DNA from: Salisapilia sapeloensis
Lineage: Eukaryota; Oomycota; Peronosporomycetes; Peronosporales; Salisapiliaceae
Direction: 5' to 3'
Length of the DNA: 64,000 nucleotides
NCBI GenBank assembly: GCA_023334545.1
Contig: JAADVB010000066.1
Location: forward strand, 1-64,000
The notes under the pieces were generated by a model, which saw nothing but the letters and a program-made list of their open reading frames with translations, had not been told where the DNA came from and made no database searches. The translations under genes were made by a program, and so were the position numbers. Shown one piece after another: positions 54,501 to 64,000 of this stretch. Numbering within the stretch: the first letter of the stretch is position 1; every line of letters starts with the position of its first letter.

Positions 54501-54628
54501 GTGAAGAGTTGACTGGAGTAGATGGAATCGATAAAGCCAGTAGTGTATCTAGAGGCGAGGAAAAGAAGCGACTAGCCTTTGCTGATAAGCTACACAAAAT
54601 GATCGAGGAGACTAAATCGATGGGATGA
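51545..54628 (+). CDS. Double tudor-like and armadillo-like protein
   Basis: Intronless, 1027 aa. Residues about 5-60 and 67-117 are two tudor/agenet-like repeats with the same core: VDALYDRNADDVWYPGRITK then YDIHYDDGEMEFNI, and VLGNYCGDGEWYPGQIAEVL then FTIYYDDAEVETNV. Residues 120-450 are a long polar linker rich in Gln, Ser and Thr. Residues about 455-720 are helical with armadillo-like spacing (LVKYTRSNLARIASVFVAQD, ASACGALTALVQTSDDALPL). The C-terminal 300 residues are basic and Ser/Arg-rich. Tudor-like folds bind methylated Lys/Arg or act as protein adaptors, and armadillo repeats bind partners. The whole arrangement is not one I can name. Codon bias is weak. Confidence 0.75.
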   Translation: MAFALNSRVDALYDRNADDVWYPGRITKVHLGDRTGGGQSYDIHYDDGEMEFNIEPEFIRQHVKGTISAGTRVLGNYCGDGEWYPGQIAEVLDNGCFTIYYDDAEVETNVPFEYVKEEIYANSEHEVFAQREQETVKLSDQEIINMELPIEDAGQSHNSMKDAGLDEPVNRTTGNKTADGQTQQSFTTHSQRKIEQEVITSDSTEGKLLGIVGQSQNETRQDALMSDASNQMLVEPTTSQNEVPDTLMSHLMSQQTDKSAIHHREEALEKSAPNNDKKILLSDAGTIHRESPKDSTIGNPTTRERVESTTTEHCLQETFVNTIAGLSEKVSVKPRDIRQSAQYDKDNNDTYNFAPGDNKRSTTVKEVQEQSCTANMSTSLATPKAQSSSQQFLEKACLLPNFQRQYSHPNQNEAPTIESMAPLDKTNVMLASATNVVSNDTKIGASATLEDYSVDENKAKELLASLVKYTRSNLARIASVFVAQDGIGTILGLLRQHSRNAVIQSYIFVLTRRLGFVSTEIVHLLLSGGIVGGIVQAMQLFTDDAILQASACGALTALVQTSDDALPLFYDWHVTPLVFTTLVTHKRYSVYTRQVQCYIPELFLKLCELGDYECRALLTGNSLETQDIERCPIAVCALLLNQALFHEDRKVCCAVAALLLYLAHADKAFGLILIRLNAISDLSAVITKYPKEPVIERYASAGYKAIGLCSQMMTPQHLEEDELDHFWTYEKAPKNRQETWTSSCTNDSYRIKSSSKLRMNHQPQPTHSASTKRTTPRTSQSYYDDTHPIERQTQKFISSPYGKYITSGDTSSRGRPVRNTKAKTISSRPVSPYQELSSTMDANDGQRRREQEILQQNVLIKSHSASAESSRHHNHQMMQAASHNTMDRRTPRDSNMKNSAPPSRKLEQSRDVTKRSAWSAETRFKERRSPPTLSKESYDTRGLRNTWEKEYQVNVKPTKYSSPEKTIKKATAQAKSLTSFASELFSEELTGVDGIDKASSVSRGEEKKRLAFADKLHKMIEETKSMG

Positions 54629-54783
54629 AGTACACTAAGTGTACAGTGCTAAGGCCATAAACTCAGTTCAGACTTAATATTATTTATATGAATAAATTAA
54701 ACATAACACGAATCTAGTATTCGCATAGATCAATACATGAGTCTATTTAAGGACAGTCTGGTTACCACAACCGTCTATCCGAA

Positions 54784-54963
54784 CTAGTAACTTACCAACG
54801 TCTCAATGGAATTTGACGGCGTCAAGTGATTGGAACGGATACCAAGAGAGATCAATAATGCTACGACTAGCGCAACCACAGCTCCGACGTAAATAGAAAG
54901 ATGATAGAAATCTAATTCTGACAATGCCAACGATGACAGAGTCTTTTGTACTAGTGCATTCAT
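54784..54963 (-). CDS. Possible small single-pass membrane protein
   Basis: A 59-codon frame from the ATG at 54963 with one hydrophobic helix (IYVGAVVALVVALLISLGI) between short polar ends. Just before its stop the sequence TTG|GTAAGT is a strong splice donor, so a further exon is possible. I do not recognise the family. It sits alone between the tudor/armadillo gene and MoaC, so it could be real or a chance frame. Confidence 0.35.
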   Translation of the reverse strand: MNALVQKTLSSLALSELDFYHLSIYVGAVVALVVALLISLGIRSNHLTPSNSIETLVSY

Positions 54964-55019
54964 CTTAGACAACACAAGAACAAATTATAAACTACGTGTT
55001 GCAAAATCCTTCTACTTGC

Positions 55020-55598
55020 TTACTTCTTGTCCGTATCTACTTTCCAATCGCCACCTTTTGTTCCTCCAGTTTTTTCCAGTACTCGAGTCGATTCAATGAC
55101 GATATCTTTCGACAGTGCTTTACACATGTCATAAACACACAAAGCCGCAGTAGATGCACCCGTCAATGCCTCCATCTCGACACCCGTTTTATGAGTCGTA
55201 CGCACAATACAGTCGATCACAAGAGATCCTTGATCATTTGATGGCAGATGGATATCAATTTTACAATCCTCAATCGGAACTGGATGGCAAAATGGGATCA
55301 AGCTACTAGTCTGTTTCGCAGCTTGGACACCCGCGACAATTGCAGTCGCTACAACTGGGCCTTTCGTGCCCACGAGCTCATGGACAGAATCGGACTCGGA
55401 CTGTCTCAGCTCGGAGAGCACATTCAGAGGCAGTCGAACGATCGATTGTGCCCACGCTGATCGACGCGTACTCGGTTTCTCTCCAACATCCACCATCTGC
55501 GGTCGATTTCCATCCTCACTTACATGCGTGAAAGATGAGCTGCTTCGCCATCGAGTGCCTCGAAAGCGCTGGAGCTTCCATCGACTAATCCGGAGCAT
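55020..55598 (-). CDS. Cyclic pyranopterin monophosphate synthase MoaC
   Basis: Intronless, 192 aa. MoaC core: PQMVDVGEKPSTRRSAWAQS, ATAIVAGVQAAKQTSSLIPF, CHPVPIEDCKIDI, RTTHKTGVEMEALTGASTAA, CVYDMCKALSKDI and TGGTKGGDW, including the catalytic Lys, His and Asp of these blocks. The N-terminal 30 residues are Arg/Ser-rich without acids (MLRISRWKLQRFRGTRWRSS), a mitochondrial presequence, as for the CNX3 type. It carries out the second part of step one of molybdenum-cofactor synthesis, which supplies nitrate reductase and sulphite oxidase. It stands alone, whereas many organisms fuse or cluster it with MoaA. Divergent from Pcf11, with 124 bp between start codons. Confidence 0.97.
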   Translation of the reverse strand: MLRISRWKLQRFRGTRWRSSSSFTHVSEDGNRPQMVDVGEKPSTRRSAWAQSIVRLPLNVLSELRQSESDSVHELVGTKGPVVATAIVAGVQAAKQTSSLIPFCHPVPIEDCKIDIHLPSNDQGSLVIDCIVRTTHKTGVEMEALTGASTAALCVYDMCKALSKDIVIESTRVLEKTGGTKGGDWKVDTDKK

Positions 55599-55666
55599 CG
55601 TGTCTTATCGAGTGGCATTTTGTAAATAAGAACTGACTGGTTCGTTGTATGGGTCGTGGGTGGAGC

Positions 55667-55680
55667 TCAGTTCGGAATTT
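55667..55680 (+). promoter_or_regulatory. Probable initiator of the Pcf11 gene
   Basis: TCAGTTCGGAATTT, 43 bases before the Pcf11 ATG, fits the oomycete initiator consensus TCATTYYNCAWTTT at 12 of 14 positions. Confidence 0.45.
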
Positions 55681-55722
55681 CAGAAAGGAAGGACGTACGT
55701 CTCCCTCTTAGCACTCGACTGC

Positions 55723-58220
55723 ATGGCGACGACAACGCAATCGGATACGATGTCGACACGAACTACGAATGTCCGTATGAACAACTCGGACGGACATCAA
55801 GTGCAGCATATTCTCGGCCAATTTGATGCAAAAATAAACAAAATGATGGATTATCCGGCGAAAGACATTATCAATTCCTTGACGATGCTTGCGGAACGGC
55901 GTGAATTTGCGCCGCAGATTGTCCAGTTTCTCGAGACCAAGATCCATCGGGTACTTATATCTACTTTATGCTATCCATGTATGTCGAGGGAGTGTGTCCT
56001 AGGATGAAAAATTAGTCGACATCCAGTCATGACTTGTACTCTTTTCTTTCTCTTTAAAGATCGTGAGAAGATGAAAAGTAAGGACGGAGGAGGCGTGGAA
56101 GAATGGGAGAAGATCGGCTTGTGGACGGAAGTGCATGGCTCGAACGACCTTCAGGATAGTCGGGACTAGACATGCGGTCCCTGCACGAGACGTATAGAAA
56201 TGGCACGATACCATTCGTCCTGTCCGTGTGGACGTACGATACGGGACTCATCATGACCGATAAGCCGGTCTTCTCCCGAGACTCTACACGCATGAATCCT
56301 GTCGATACACAATAAAAAAATCGTTTCTAGTGATAGCTCTCCCCGTCGATGATGTTTTATCTAAACTGCAGTCTTTCACTAACATACATGCTTGCTCGGT
56401 TCCACGTAGGTCCTGCCGCAGTACAAGCTTCCGATCTTTTACTTGACGGACTCGATCCTCAAGAACGTACGCGACCCATATCCCAAACTCTTTACCAAGA
56501 GTATCGTCCCTCTCTATTGCAATTGTGTCCGACAGGTAGCTCTGCCTCCTTCCACCTTTTTCAGTCGTGGTTCTAAATCCTCTTTCTATTAGGTCTCTGA
56601 AAAAGATTTAAAGCGCTTTATGCATGTCTTGAATACGTGGGAATCCACGCGTATATTCCCTCCGGATGCTCTCGCGCAAATGCGTGAAGCTGCGACTCAA
56701 GCACAGCAAGACGCTGGATCGTCACGTCGATCGGCAGCCCCACGTGATCTTCCAGTTACCCAAGCACCATCTCGAGAGCAATCGAAAGACCAAGAGCTGA
56801 GATCTCTCCTTACACAGGTAAGATACAATCTCTCTTCATTATAATTTGCACTTATTAATGACATGCATAGCTACAAAACGATATGGGCATTCATCCGATG
56901 GAACACATGAGTCTGGAGGAAGTGCGGACAAACAACCCGGCGTACTATAGCCAACTCTTGGCATTCCACTCCGGTCAGCCGGTGGAACAAGTCGTTGAGC
57001 CTCCTCGTCAGGCTCCAGAACCCATTGCAGAGACTGGCGGCATTTTGGGTACGCCTCCCGGTCCGTCCCAGGCGATTAAGAGACGTCCAGCACCTCGTCG
57101 ATCATCTCCACCAAAGGATCCGAGAGCAGCCCGGAAGGCAGCGAGTGAGCCCAAGGACCGGTCGGATGCCCCTGTACGCCATGAACGTCCTTCAGACAAA
57201 AAACAAGAGAGTAGTAAATCAGGAAATGTATCGCATCTCATGGAGCTGTTAAAGAAAAAGAAGCAAACGCCAGACTCGACGCCTCCGTCGGAGCCGGAAG
57301 TCGTGACGAACGACCCGCCCCGCGCTCCGGATCCGCATGCTGTCATGTCCATTTTGCAAAAGCTGAAGGGGTTAAACCAGTCGAATGCTTCCAATATGAC
57401 TTCTGCGGCGTCGTCTTCGCCACCAACGAATGTAGATGACTCGGAATCGACAAAGATGTGGTTCAGTGATAAGATCGTAGCTCATAAAGACCGTGTTGAG
57501 TCGAACGTGCACAAGTTGTATGCTGCACTGCCTTTAGTCTGCCGTGAAAGCGGTCTGCGTTTCTCTGATCAGAAGAAGCTCGATGCGCACTTGGATTTCT
57601 TATTCCAGTACAATCGAGCGAAGAAGGAGCGAGGGCGAGGCGGCATCTCTCGTTCGTGGTATCCGGACGAAAGTCAATGGATTTCGGACGTCGTGTCGGA
57701 AAGTGTGCCGAGGGAAACCACTAGTAGTAGTGCCTTTGCCCTGAAAGAGATTGAAGAAGAGTCGAAAGAGTCTTGGGAGAATGCTCGCGTCCCAGTCGAT
57801 GAATCCGTCACTCGATGCCGTATCTGCGGGTATGTTGTCGCTACTGAAGTTTGCTGTTACAAAGTCCTAACAATTTTGTTTGTAGTGAAAACTTTGCCAA
57901 GAGCTGGGACGAAGAAGAGGAAGATTGGATGTACACGAATGCTGTCGTCGGTACGATCCATGATCCGAAGACTGGCAACCCGATGGAACAGACGATCTTC
58001 CACAAGTACTGTCACGACGCAGTGATCTCTAATTCGAAACGATTGACGCCAGATCTACTCATCCCGTTGTCTCCGAGAAAGTCGGACGAAAAGGCAAACA
58101 AGAGATCTTTCGAGGTATGTAGCATTTGTATTGTTATGATATATCTGATACTAATCGGAGTGGATACGATAGGCGGATGTTGACAGTGATGAAGATGTGA
58201 AACGTGCTCGGACGAATTAG
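55723..58220 (+). CDS. PCF11: Pre-mRNA cleavage/termination factor Pcf11
   Basis: Six exons (55723-55950, 56410-56535, 56593-56817, 56871-57829, 57886-58114, 58173-58220) give 604 aa. An N-terminal CTD-interacting domain (about residues 25-150) has DIINSLTMLAERREFAPQIV, VLPQYKLPIFYLTDSILKNV and RFMHVLNTWES. A Pro/Ser/Lys-rich middle follows. Then comes the C-terminal zinc-binding segment with RCRICGENFAKSWDEEEEDW and HKYCH, the Pcf11 pattern that contacts Clp1. The protein binds the Pol II CTD and acts in 3'-end cleavage and transcription termination. Intron 1 is 459 nt, about eight times the other introns here (53-58 nt), and holds AATAAA at 56311. The start is the ATG at 55723, 17 codons before the conserved helix. 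Confidence 0.93.
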
Positions 58221-58450
58221 AAAGCGAATGATTTGTACAGTATGCCAGAGACCGCATGGCACGGGATATGGAAAATGACATGGAGTTCTTTTTTTGCGTT
58301 CCGTGTCCATCTTACACCATTGGCTCCTCCAAATCGCTTCGACTTAATCTATCACGCATTGCTATCCATTTACATCTTCCTCTTTCGACATGACACGGAT
58401 AGAAGGACAGGAAGATGATCAATAAAAATACTTTGACGATCAATATCGCG

Positions 58451-60635
58451 TTAAATTTCGTTCTCATCATAAAAGTTCGAGCATAATGCATCCGGTAATA
58501 TTGTGGTGGAAAACTCCATCGAGTAGTAACATCGTTCGTGAAACTCAGTGCTATCATCCAACTCGCAATTTGTCATTAAACGGGTTTTCCTTCCACTTTC
58601 CTCGTACAGTTGGAGCAGGGAAATGGAGTCTAGTAGCCACCTAGGGACTGAATGAACTGTCGGTGAAGCGGAGTAGTGAGCAGTGAGCAAGTGTTTGGCT
58701 CTCTGTAAAGTTGTCAAACCTAAAGACTCCACTTCCAACTTTTGCTCTTTGCCATCTTCGATTAATCCCTTCCTTTCCTCAGGTAGCGAAATTAAGGCAC
58801 ATATTGCTGATGCGCTCACCTCCAATAAAACAGCATGATCTGCATCGTTGCAAATGGAGAATAGTACTAATTGACCATCGATCTTTAATACTTCTTGCCG
58901 ATTTGCCCTTGACCGAGATGTGACTGCAATACAATCACATAGCGCAATTATACTTTCCAGAACGATTCTGGAGTTGTCATCACGGAGCTTTTTCTTCGCT
59001 ACTGATAGAGCATAGACGATGGCTGCAAGTCCATTCTGAGCAGCTATCCTCGTCTTATTCAACGGGTTACCATGACAGATTGCTGCTAGTGCCAATGCGG
59101 ATGATTTGACGGCACACGAGTCGGATACTTCCACAAGCGTCTTCAAAAGGTTGGACATTCCTTCTCCATATCCGATTGATAATTGGTTGACGGAAGTATA
59201 TGCAAGATTTCCCAGTGCGCCTGCACAAACTGAAATAAGTGGTCCAACTTTATCGATTCGACCATCCTGTAGCGCCATAGCGAGTGCACCGTCACCCTCG
59301 GCAGCCATGACTTCACTGTGGTTGACAACATGATTAAACGTCAAGTTACACAGCAACTTGGCTGCTTCTGTTCGTACTCTGATATCACCACTTTTACGAA
59401 CGAAGTCTACGCATGTTGGAAGGAAATGAAAGTTGGCAATTTGAGATCGCACAATTTCAGAATCTATTGAATACCAGTAAATAAACAATTACACCTTGCA
59501 TATATACCAGAAATTAAATGTACCGTGTGAAAGGTTCACAAGAGCTGAAAGCGCATAAAGCTGAATGTCGTATCTGGATGGTATGAGTGGATCCGAAGTT
59601 TCAAGTGGATTCGTTTGCTGGGAATTCGATACAGGCTGGAGAAGTGCTATTAGAAACCTCACAGCACTCTTTGCAGACAGCACTCGTTTATTTACGGAAG
59701 ACATGGCTAATGCTGCACATAAGCGAGATGCTTCAACGATCACGCGAGAGTTTGACGCTGACTCGAGTATCTGGACAAGCGGTGCAGCAACTCCACTTCC
59801 TATAATCTCTTCTCTTGTCTTAACTGCTGTTGCTAATGAGATTGGCTTATCTTCCAATCGAACATTGTACATTGCATCTTGTTCCTTTTGAATCCGCTTC
59901 AAGTCATATATAGCTATATGGGTTAGTGCTATTAACACTGACCCGGATACCAAGCTGCTCATATTCTCTCGTAAAAGATGAGCGAGGAATGGAAGGACAC
60001 CGGCCTTGACCACTTGTGGTGCCATGTAAGCTGGTAGTAGAGCCAAGCTTTGAGCAAATTTTGCAAAAGCTTCATGATCGAGTGGTATGTGCGTCGGACA
60101 TTGATTATCTGGCAGTGTTGCAGAGCCCTGACATATATTTGTCTGCAGAAAAGAAAGCTGCCACAGTCTTTGAGCCTCCTTATCATGCTTCTCTTGCTTT
60201 AGTTCATCGTGAAGCTCTTTCATCAGCGTCTCCCAATGTCTACGTTCCTTCGTGACAGAATGTTGCTCACTGGCGATTAATTGGCGCTTGGTTGCTTCTA
60301 AGAGTTTTGCCTGACTGTCAGCTTGCACCTGAAGTCTATCCATTTGGCAAGAACAATCGCATTAGATTGAAAAAAATAACATATCTTTATAATTTTATGT
60401 CATGCTCGACCTACTCGTGAATTTGCGATTCCAAGTCTCTAATTTGATGCAGTAGCTTTTGCTCGATTACATCCTTTTCCTGCTGGAGTTGTAGCACTTG
60501 TCTTGACAGCTCTAGTTCTTTGGGCGTTGGTACGTCCGGGTATGTCTACACGTAATTGCTGGTTACCATTAAATTCAACTTTAAATGACATGTAAGTCTA
60601 GAAGTTAATCACTCTACCGCTTCTTCAGGTCTCAT
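58451..60635 (-). CDS. Coiled-coil and armadillo-repeat protein
   Basis: Four exons (60635-60618, 60545-60415, 60335-59524, 59463-58451) give 657 aa. The first ~110 residues are a charged coiled coil (ELELSRQVLQLQQEKDVIEQ, ETLMKELHDELKQEKHDKEA). Armadillo-like repeats follow from about 120 to 520, with repeats such as SLVSGSVLIALTHIAIYDL, LYALSALVNLSH, KLLCNLTF, SVCAGALGNLAYTS and SSALALAAICHGN. The C-terminal ~80 residues are not recognised. Such proteins are adaptors; a coiled coil plus armadillo repeats is frequent in flagellar proteins, but nothing here proves that. The first exon is only six codons and its 72-nt intron is inferred from frame and splice signals. Divergent from the IQ-motif gene, 105 bp between ATGs. 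Confidence 0.75.
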
Positions 60636-60740
60636 GTCCTAGTTTGTGCTTAATGTTGGAACAAACATGTTCGTATTACTCTATTTATATCTGCACTCTA
60701 GATCACTCCATCTTTGATATCAATCCCAACCTCAGCTAAC

Positions 60741-63182
60741 ATGCAATCAAACCAGAAGGAACGCCGAGGTATTAGGTCGGATACTATGAGTGTCGATGGT
60801 GGATATTGGGACAATAGGGCTTCTTATGGACACTTCAGTCGACTGAAGCAAAAGCTTCCATCGTTGAACGACTACAAGCGACTTCCAACCAAATACGATG
60901 CTGCTTGTGTTCCACCTGCACAAAGAATGACTCGGCCTAGCCGAAAGCATCGTGAGCGACCCAAAACGTTGCATCCAATTCCTCTTGTTCGAAGTCAATC
61001 TACTGGTGAAAGCGTTATGTCAAACGAGGCGATACGTGCTCATGTATGTAAAAGCACCACAGCGCACAAGAAACTGACGGAACAGAATCTTTACGATGCT
61101 AGACTAAAAGAGGCAAGATTAGCGAAGTCAATGGACGATAAAGAAGAACATGATCTGAAGAAATGGCTAGTGCAATCAAGACACTTACTGGAAACGCTCA
61201 TGGTACCTTCATTGTTAGTGTTCCAAATGTGAGTGATCTAATTTGTTGATTGCAGGCAATGAAAAAGGCTATAGAGGTATTTGAAATACAGGTAAGCCTG
61301 CACTGTTGCTATATACTTACAATCTGTCCTCACCAGTGTCTGTCCTATCTAGCGAGCGCGCTCGCTCAACGAAGTCGCAAAGCAGTACTCTGTTCGAAGT
61401 CTAGAGTTAAAGCTTGTCGGTCTAAAGAATTTGTACGTCATAGATATATAAGCAAAATTGGTCTTTTAAATTTATGTTGTGGCGTCGACGTTGTGAAGGG
61501 AGACCAATATCCGAGGGAAGTGTCATCGTATACTGACACAAATCCAGATCTTGCACAATGAAACTTCTGAACAACTGAAATTAATTGGGTCTCCAAACAG
61601 AAATCAATGTGCTAGACGCAAGATCTCAGACGCTGAAGTTGTAGTTCATGATCTTTGTGGCCGAAAGCTATACTTTCGTGGAGTGCATGGAAAAGCAGTG
61701 GAATGTACAGCTACGTATAGTCACGAGCATACAGAACAATCTATGGAAGAGATTGATGAAAGAGATGATTTTATCTCAAGTTATATGGGCCGACAGAAGC
61801 TCTCGAACAAGATCAGAGTGAAGTTTACCTCTACCAGACCCGCCAAGCTTCATGTTTGCTCAATAGAAATGAAGAGTTGTCTATTTGGCATTGATAACTT
61901 AGAAGCTAGTGATGGAATAATTGTTTCCATCTATGAACCGCAAACTTCCACCTTTGCGCAGATTCATATCGAGAGAACGCAACTTCTGTTGATTTCACCA
62001 CGAGTAGCTACATGGAATAAACTCGCAAAGGTGGGAAATGTACAAACTTGCACAGTCTGATTTCTAATTAAAGTGCGGGCTTTTTACGTTTATAGATTCA
62101 TCGAACCGGTGCTGGTAGCGGAAATGACCATCTTGGAATAAAGCAAATAGCAAAATGCTTATCATGGACCAGAAGTAGCGATAAAACATCTTTACGGCTG
62201 CACTTTCCAGTAATCTATCGATCGTCAAAGATTTTTACGTATCGAAGCTACACATCTCTGTACGGATTTCTATCCGTACGCCCTATAGATGATGGTTACA
62301 GTCTGAAGATTATCTTCCATGATATCCGAACAAGGATATCGATGAAGCTAGAACTCTCTCGTTCCTGGATTGAGAAACAGAATGTTAATTATGCGAGCAC
62401 CATGGCGGAACCAGTGCGTTCACCTCTATCTATTATCTACTGTAGTTACAATTCACCTTTTGACGGCATGCTCATAGGCTGATCGACAGAAGTTTATCAA
62501 GGATCTTACGTCCAAACTTTACGCCGAATACACGACGCTTGGGTTTGAATTATGCTATCCCAGCATGAAACCTAAAGGGAAGCCAGCCCAGCATCCAAAA
62601 GAGAAGTCGGTCATGGAGCGGCATCAGAAAGTTTTAACAGATGAGCGACAGCGTCTGGAACTCGTGCGCAAAACTTGCGTTCAGGAGGCTGCCAGCTTGG
62701 GCATACGACGAGTCGAGAAAGCTTACGAGTACTATCGACTTCAACAGCTACAGATGCAAGAACAAAAGCGACAGCAAGAACTATGTCTTCGCAAAAACGC
62801 TGCTATTATTCGAATCCAATCCGTTCTACGTGGATGGCTTGCTGCTAAACGATTTCGAGCGGTGCTTGCAAAGAGAGCACACGATTTGCGAGGAAATCAT
62901 TTTCAGTACGCATGTCAAATTAATGGCACACACTTGCTTTTAAGTATTCGATTCAACCATGGCAATGGCAATGTATCAATTGCAGCATGCCATCCGACTG
63001 CGAACGCATCTGCTCGATTAGACATCCCCAAACATCAAATCAGCCAACCCTTGACGAACGCAAGTCGACGAGCAATATGCGATAACCTGGTGCATCACCA
63101 TCTCGATGTCTTTCGCTCGGACGAGAACAATATCCTTGTGCTCGGCTTCATTGACCCGTTCAAGAAGCTACAGCTATCCTAG
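60741..63182 (+). CDS. IQ-motif protein of unknown function
   Basis: Six exons (60741-61202, 61256-61291, 61353-61432, 61499-62030, 62096-62413, 62478-63182) give 710 aa. The N-terminal ~150 residues are basic and Ser/Arg-rich (RMTRPSRKHRERPKTLHPIP). The middle is beta-rich with alternating polar strands (KLHVCSIEMKSCLFGIDNLE, YGFLSVRPIDDGYSLKIIFH), suggesting one or two beta-sandwich domains. Near residue 586 an IQ motif, IIRIQSVLRGWLAAKRFR, follows a Gln/Arg-rich helix; it should bind calmodulin or a myosin-type light chain. I do not recognise the family. Exons 2 and 3 are short (36 and 80 nt) and the join from exon 3 to exon 4 rests on frame alone. Introns are 53-66 nt. Confidence 0.7.
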
Positions 63183-63288
63183 ATCGTACTTATACCCGCC
63201 ACTTTTATAGCTTCTAGAAAAAGAAATATTACCTTAACGTGCGCATTTGATTGGATAATAAAACCACGTCATAAATTCTTCAGAGAAA

Positions 63289-64000
63289 ATGATGGAAGGA
63301 GGTACGGATGATGTCGTCGCTAGAATCCTACGCGTGCCCATCCACACGCGCGTTCTCATCGTCAGCAGCCTCATTCTAGCCGTTGGATTGACCCTCGGTC
63401 TTGCTTTAAATGCAAATGCTCACATTCCTCAGCCATGGAACCGTCTGTCCAGTATCATCGGATGGATCTACTTTTGCTGCTGGAGTGTCTCCTTCTACCC
63501 ACAGATCTTCCTCAATTACGCTCGTAAAAGCGTAGCTGGGTTCTCACTGGACTATGCGATGCTCAACTTCCTCGGATTCCTTTGTTACTCCATTTTCAAT
63601 TGTGCATTCTACTTTAGCGAAACCGTCCAGAAGGAGTACATGCGCCATCATGGTGGCAATCCGAACGCAGTCGAAGCGAATGACGTTGTCTTCTCTCTTC
63701 ATGCCGCATTGTTAATCGCACTTACACTCTTCCAATGTGCCATCTACCCACGAAATGGACAAACGATCAGTCGAGCGACAAAATTTTGGAGTATTGGCTC
63801 CATCGTCGTCGGTGTCATCTTCGGACTGATCGTAGCTTTTACCCCAGCACCGGATAATCTGGAAGATCGTGACAAAGATGCTATCTTTACGACGCTCAAT
63901 TTGCTTTATTACCTTAGCTACATCAAATTGCTCACGACTCTGGTGAAGTGTCTTCCGCAAATCGCACTCAACTACCATCGCAAGTCGACTGTCGGATGGA
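63289..64000 (+). CDS. Cystinosin, lysosomal cystine transporter (5' part, cut by the window)
   Basis: The first 237 codons are present without intron or stop; the gene continues past 64000. It starts MMEGGTDDVVARILRVPIHT. A membrane helix (LIVSSLILAVGLTLGLAL) leads to the first PQ-loop (FYPQIFLNYARKSVAGFSLD, then YAMLNFLGFLCYSIFN). A second PQ-loop (CLPQIALNYHRKSTVGW) lies at the window's end. The YPQ...RKSV.GFS.D pattern is typical of cystinosin among PQ-loop proteins. It moves cystine with a proton out of the lysosome or vacuole. The N-terminal luminal domain of animal cystinosin (about 120 residues) is missing, as in many protists. Confidence 0.92.
   Translation, partial: MMEGGTDDVVARILRVPIHTRVLIVSSLILAVGLTLGLALNANAHIPQPWNRLSSIIGWIYFCCWSVSFYPQIFLNYARKSVAGFSLDYAMLNFLGFLCYSIFNCAFYFSETVQKEYMRHHGGNPNAVEANDVVFSLHAALLIALTLFQCAIYPRNGQTISRATKFWSIGSIVVGVIFGLIVAFTPAPDNLEDRDKDAIFTTLNLLYYLSYIKLLTTLVKCLPQIALNYHRKSTVGW

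Noticed and set aside
61352-61368. GCGAGCGCGCTCGC palindrome
   Set aside because: Lies at the beginning of an exon and encodes RARSL; no sign of a regulatory or mobile function.

Overview
This window is nuclear DNA of an oomycete, most likely of the Phytophthora/Pythium side. The evidence is dense intron-poor genes, very small introns (mostly 45-79 nt, GTAC/GTATG donors and CTAG/CAG acceptors), oomycete-style initiator motifs a few tens of bases before several start codons, and a set of secreted cysteine-rich proteins beside conserved eukaryotic housekeeping genes. A molybdenum-cofactor gene (MoaC) argues against Albugo and Hyaloperonospora, which are reported to have lost that pathway. I assembled the gene models by eye from splice signals, reading-frame continuity and family similarity. 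For every multi-exon model given here the summed exon length is a multiple of three. The exception is the two genes whose 5' ends I could not resolve (14136-17204 and 43224-47108).

Layout. 1-2843: one tRNA-Lys(CTT), otherwise no gene seen. 2844-11250: a GPI-type EGF-like surface protein, SNAPC3 (snRNA transcription), malic enzyme, an ER Hsp40, a two-C2-domain protein, a roadblock dynein light chain and calmodulin. 11474-17204: a small membrane protein, a protein resembling a degenerate helicase, and a large lipid-binding-like plus PDZ protein. 17205-21739: gene-poor, holding one secreted acidic/cysteine-rich protein with an RxLR-like motif and an inverted repeat. 21740-28462: a NELF-B homologue that carries an inserted bromodomain, head-to-head with a coiled-coil EF-hand protein. 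29506-33564: two tandem thaumatin-like secreted proteins, a CDC50 flippase subunit and another secreted protein.

34270-39469: IMP3 and CBF5/dyskerin from one short divergent promoter, mitochondrial bS18, and a PP2A B56 subunit. 39470-42004: gene-poor. 42005-54628: a HIG1/Rcf2-like protein, a FUSC-type transporter with EF hands, a soluble 5'-nucleotidase, a TM9SF nonaspanin and a tudor-plus-armadillo protein. 54629-64000: a tiny membrane ORF, MoaC, Pcf11, an armadillo protein, an IQ-motif protein and the 5' part of cystinosin.

Most genes are ordinary cell machinery, with a clear lean toward RNA biology: SNAPC3 for snRNA transcription, NELF-B for Pol II pausing, Pcf11 for cleavage and termination, and IMP3 and CBF5 for rRNA processing. 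The most notable objects are the bromodomain-bearing NELF-B, the outsized first intron of Pcf11 with an AATAAA hexamer (possible autoregulation), the TULIP-like/PDZ fusion, and the thaumatin-like tandem pair that differs by one exact intron.
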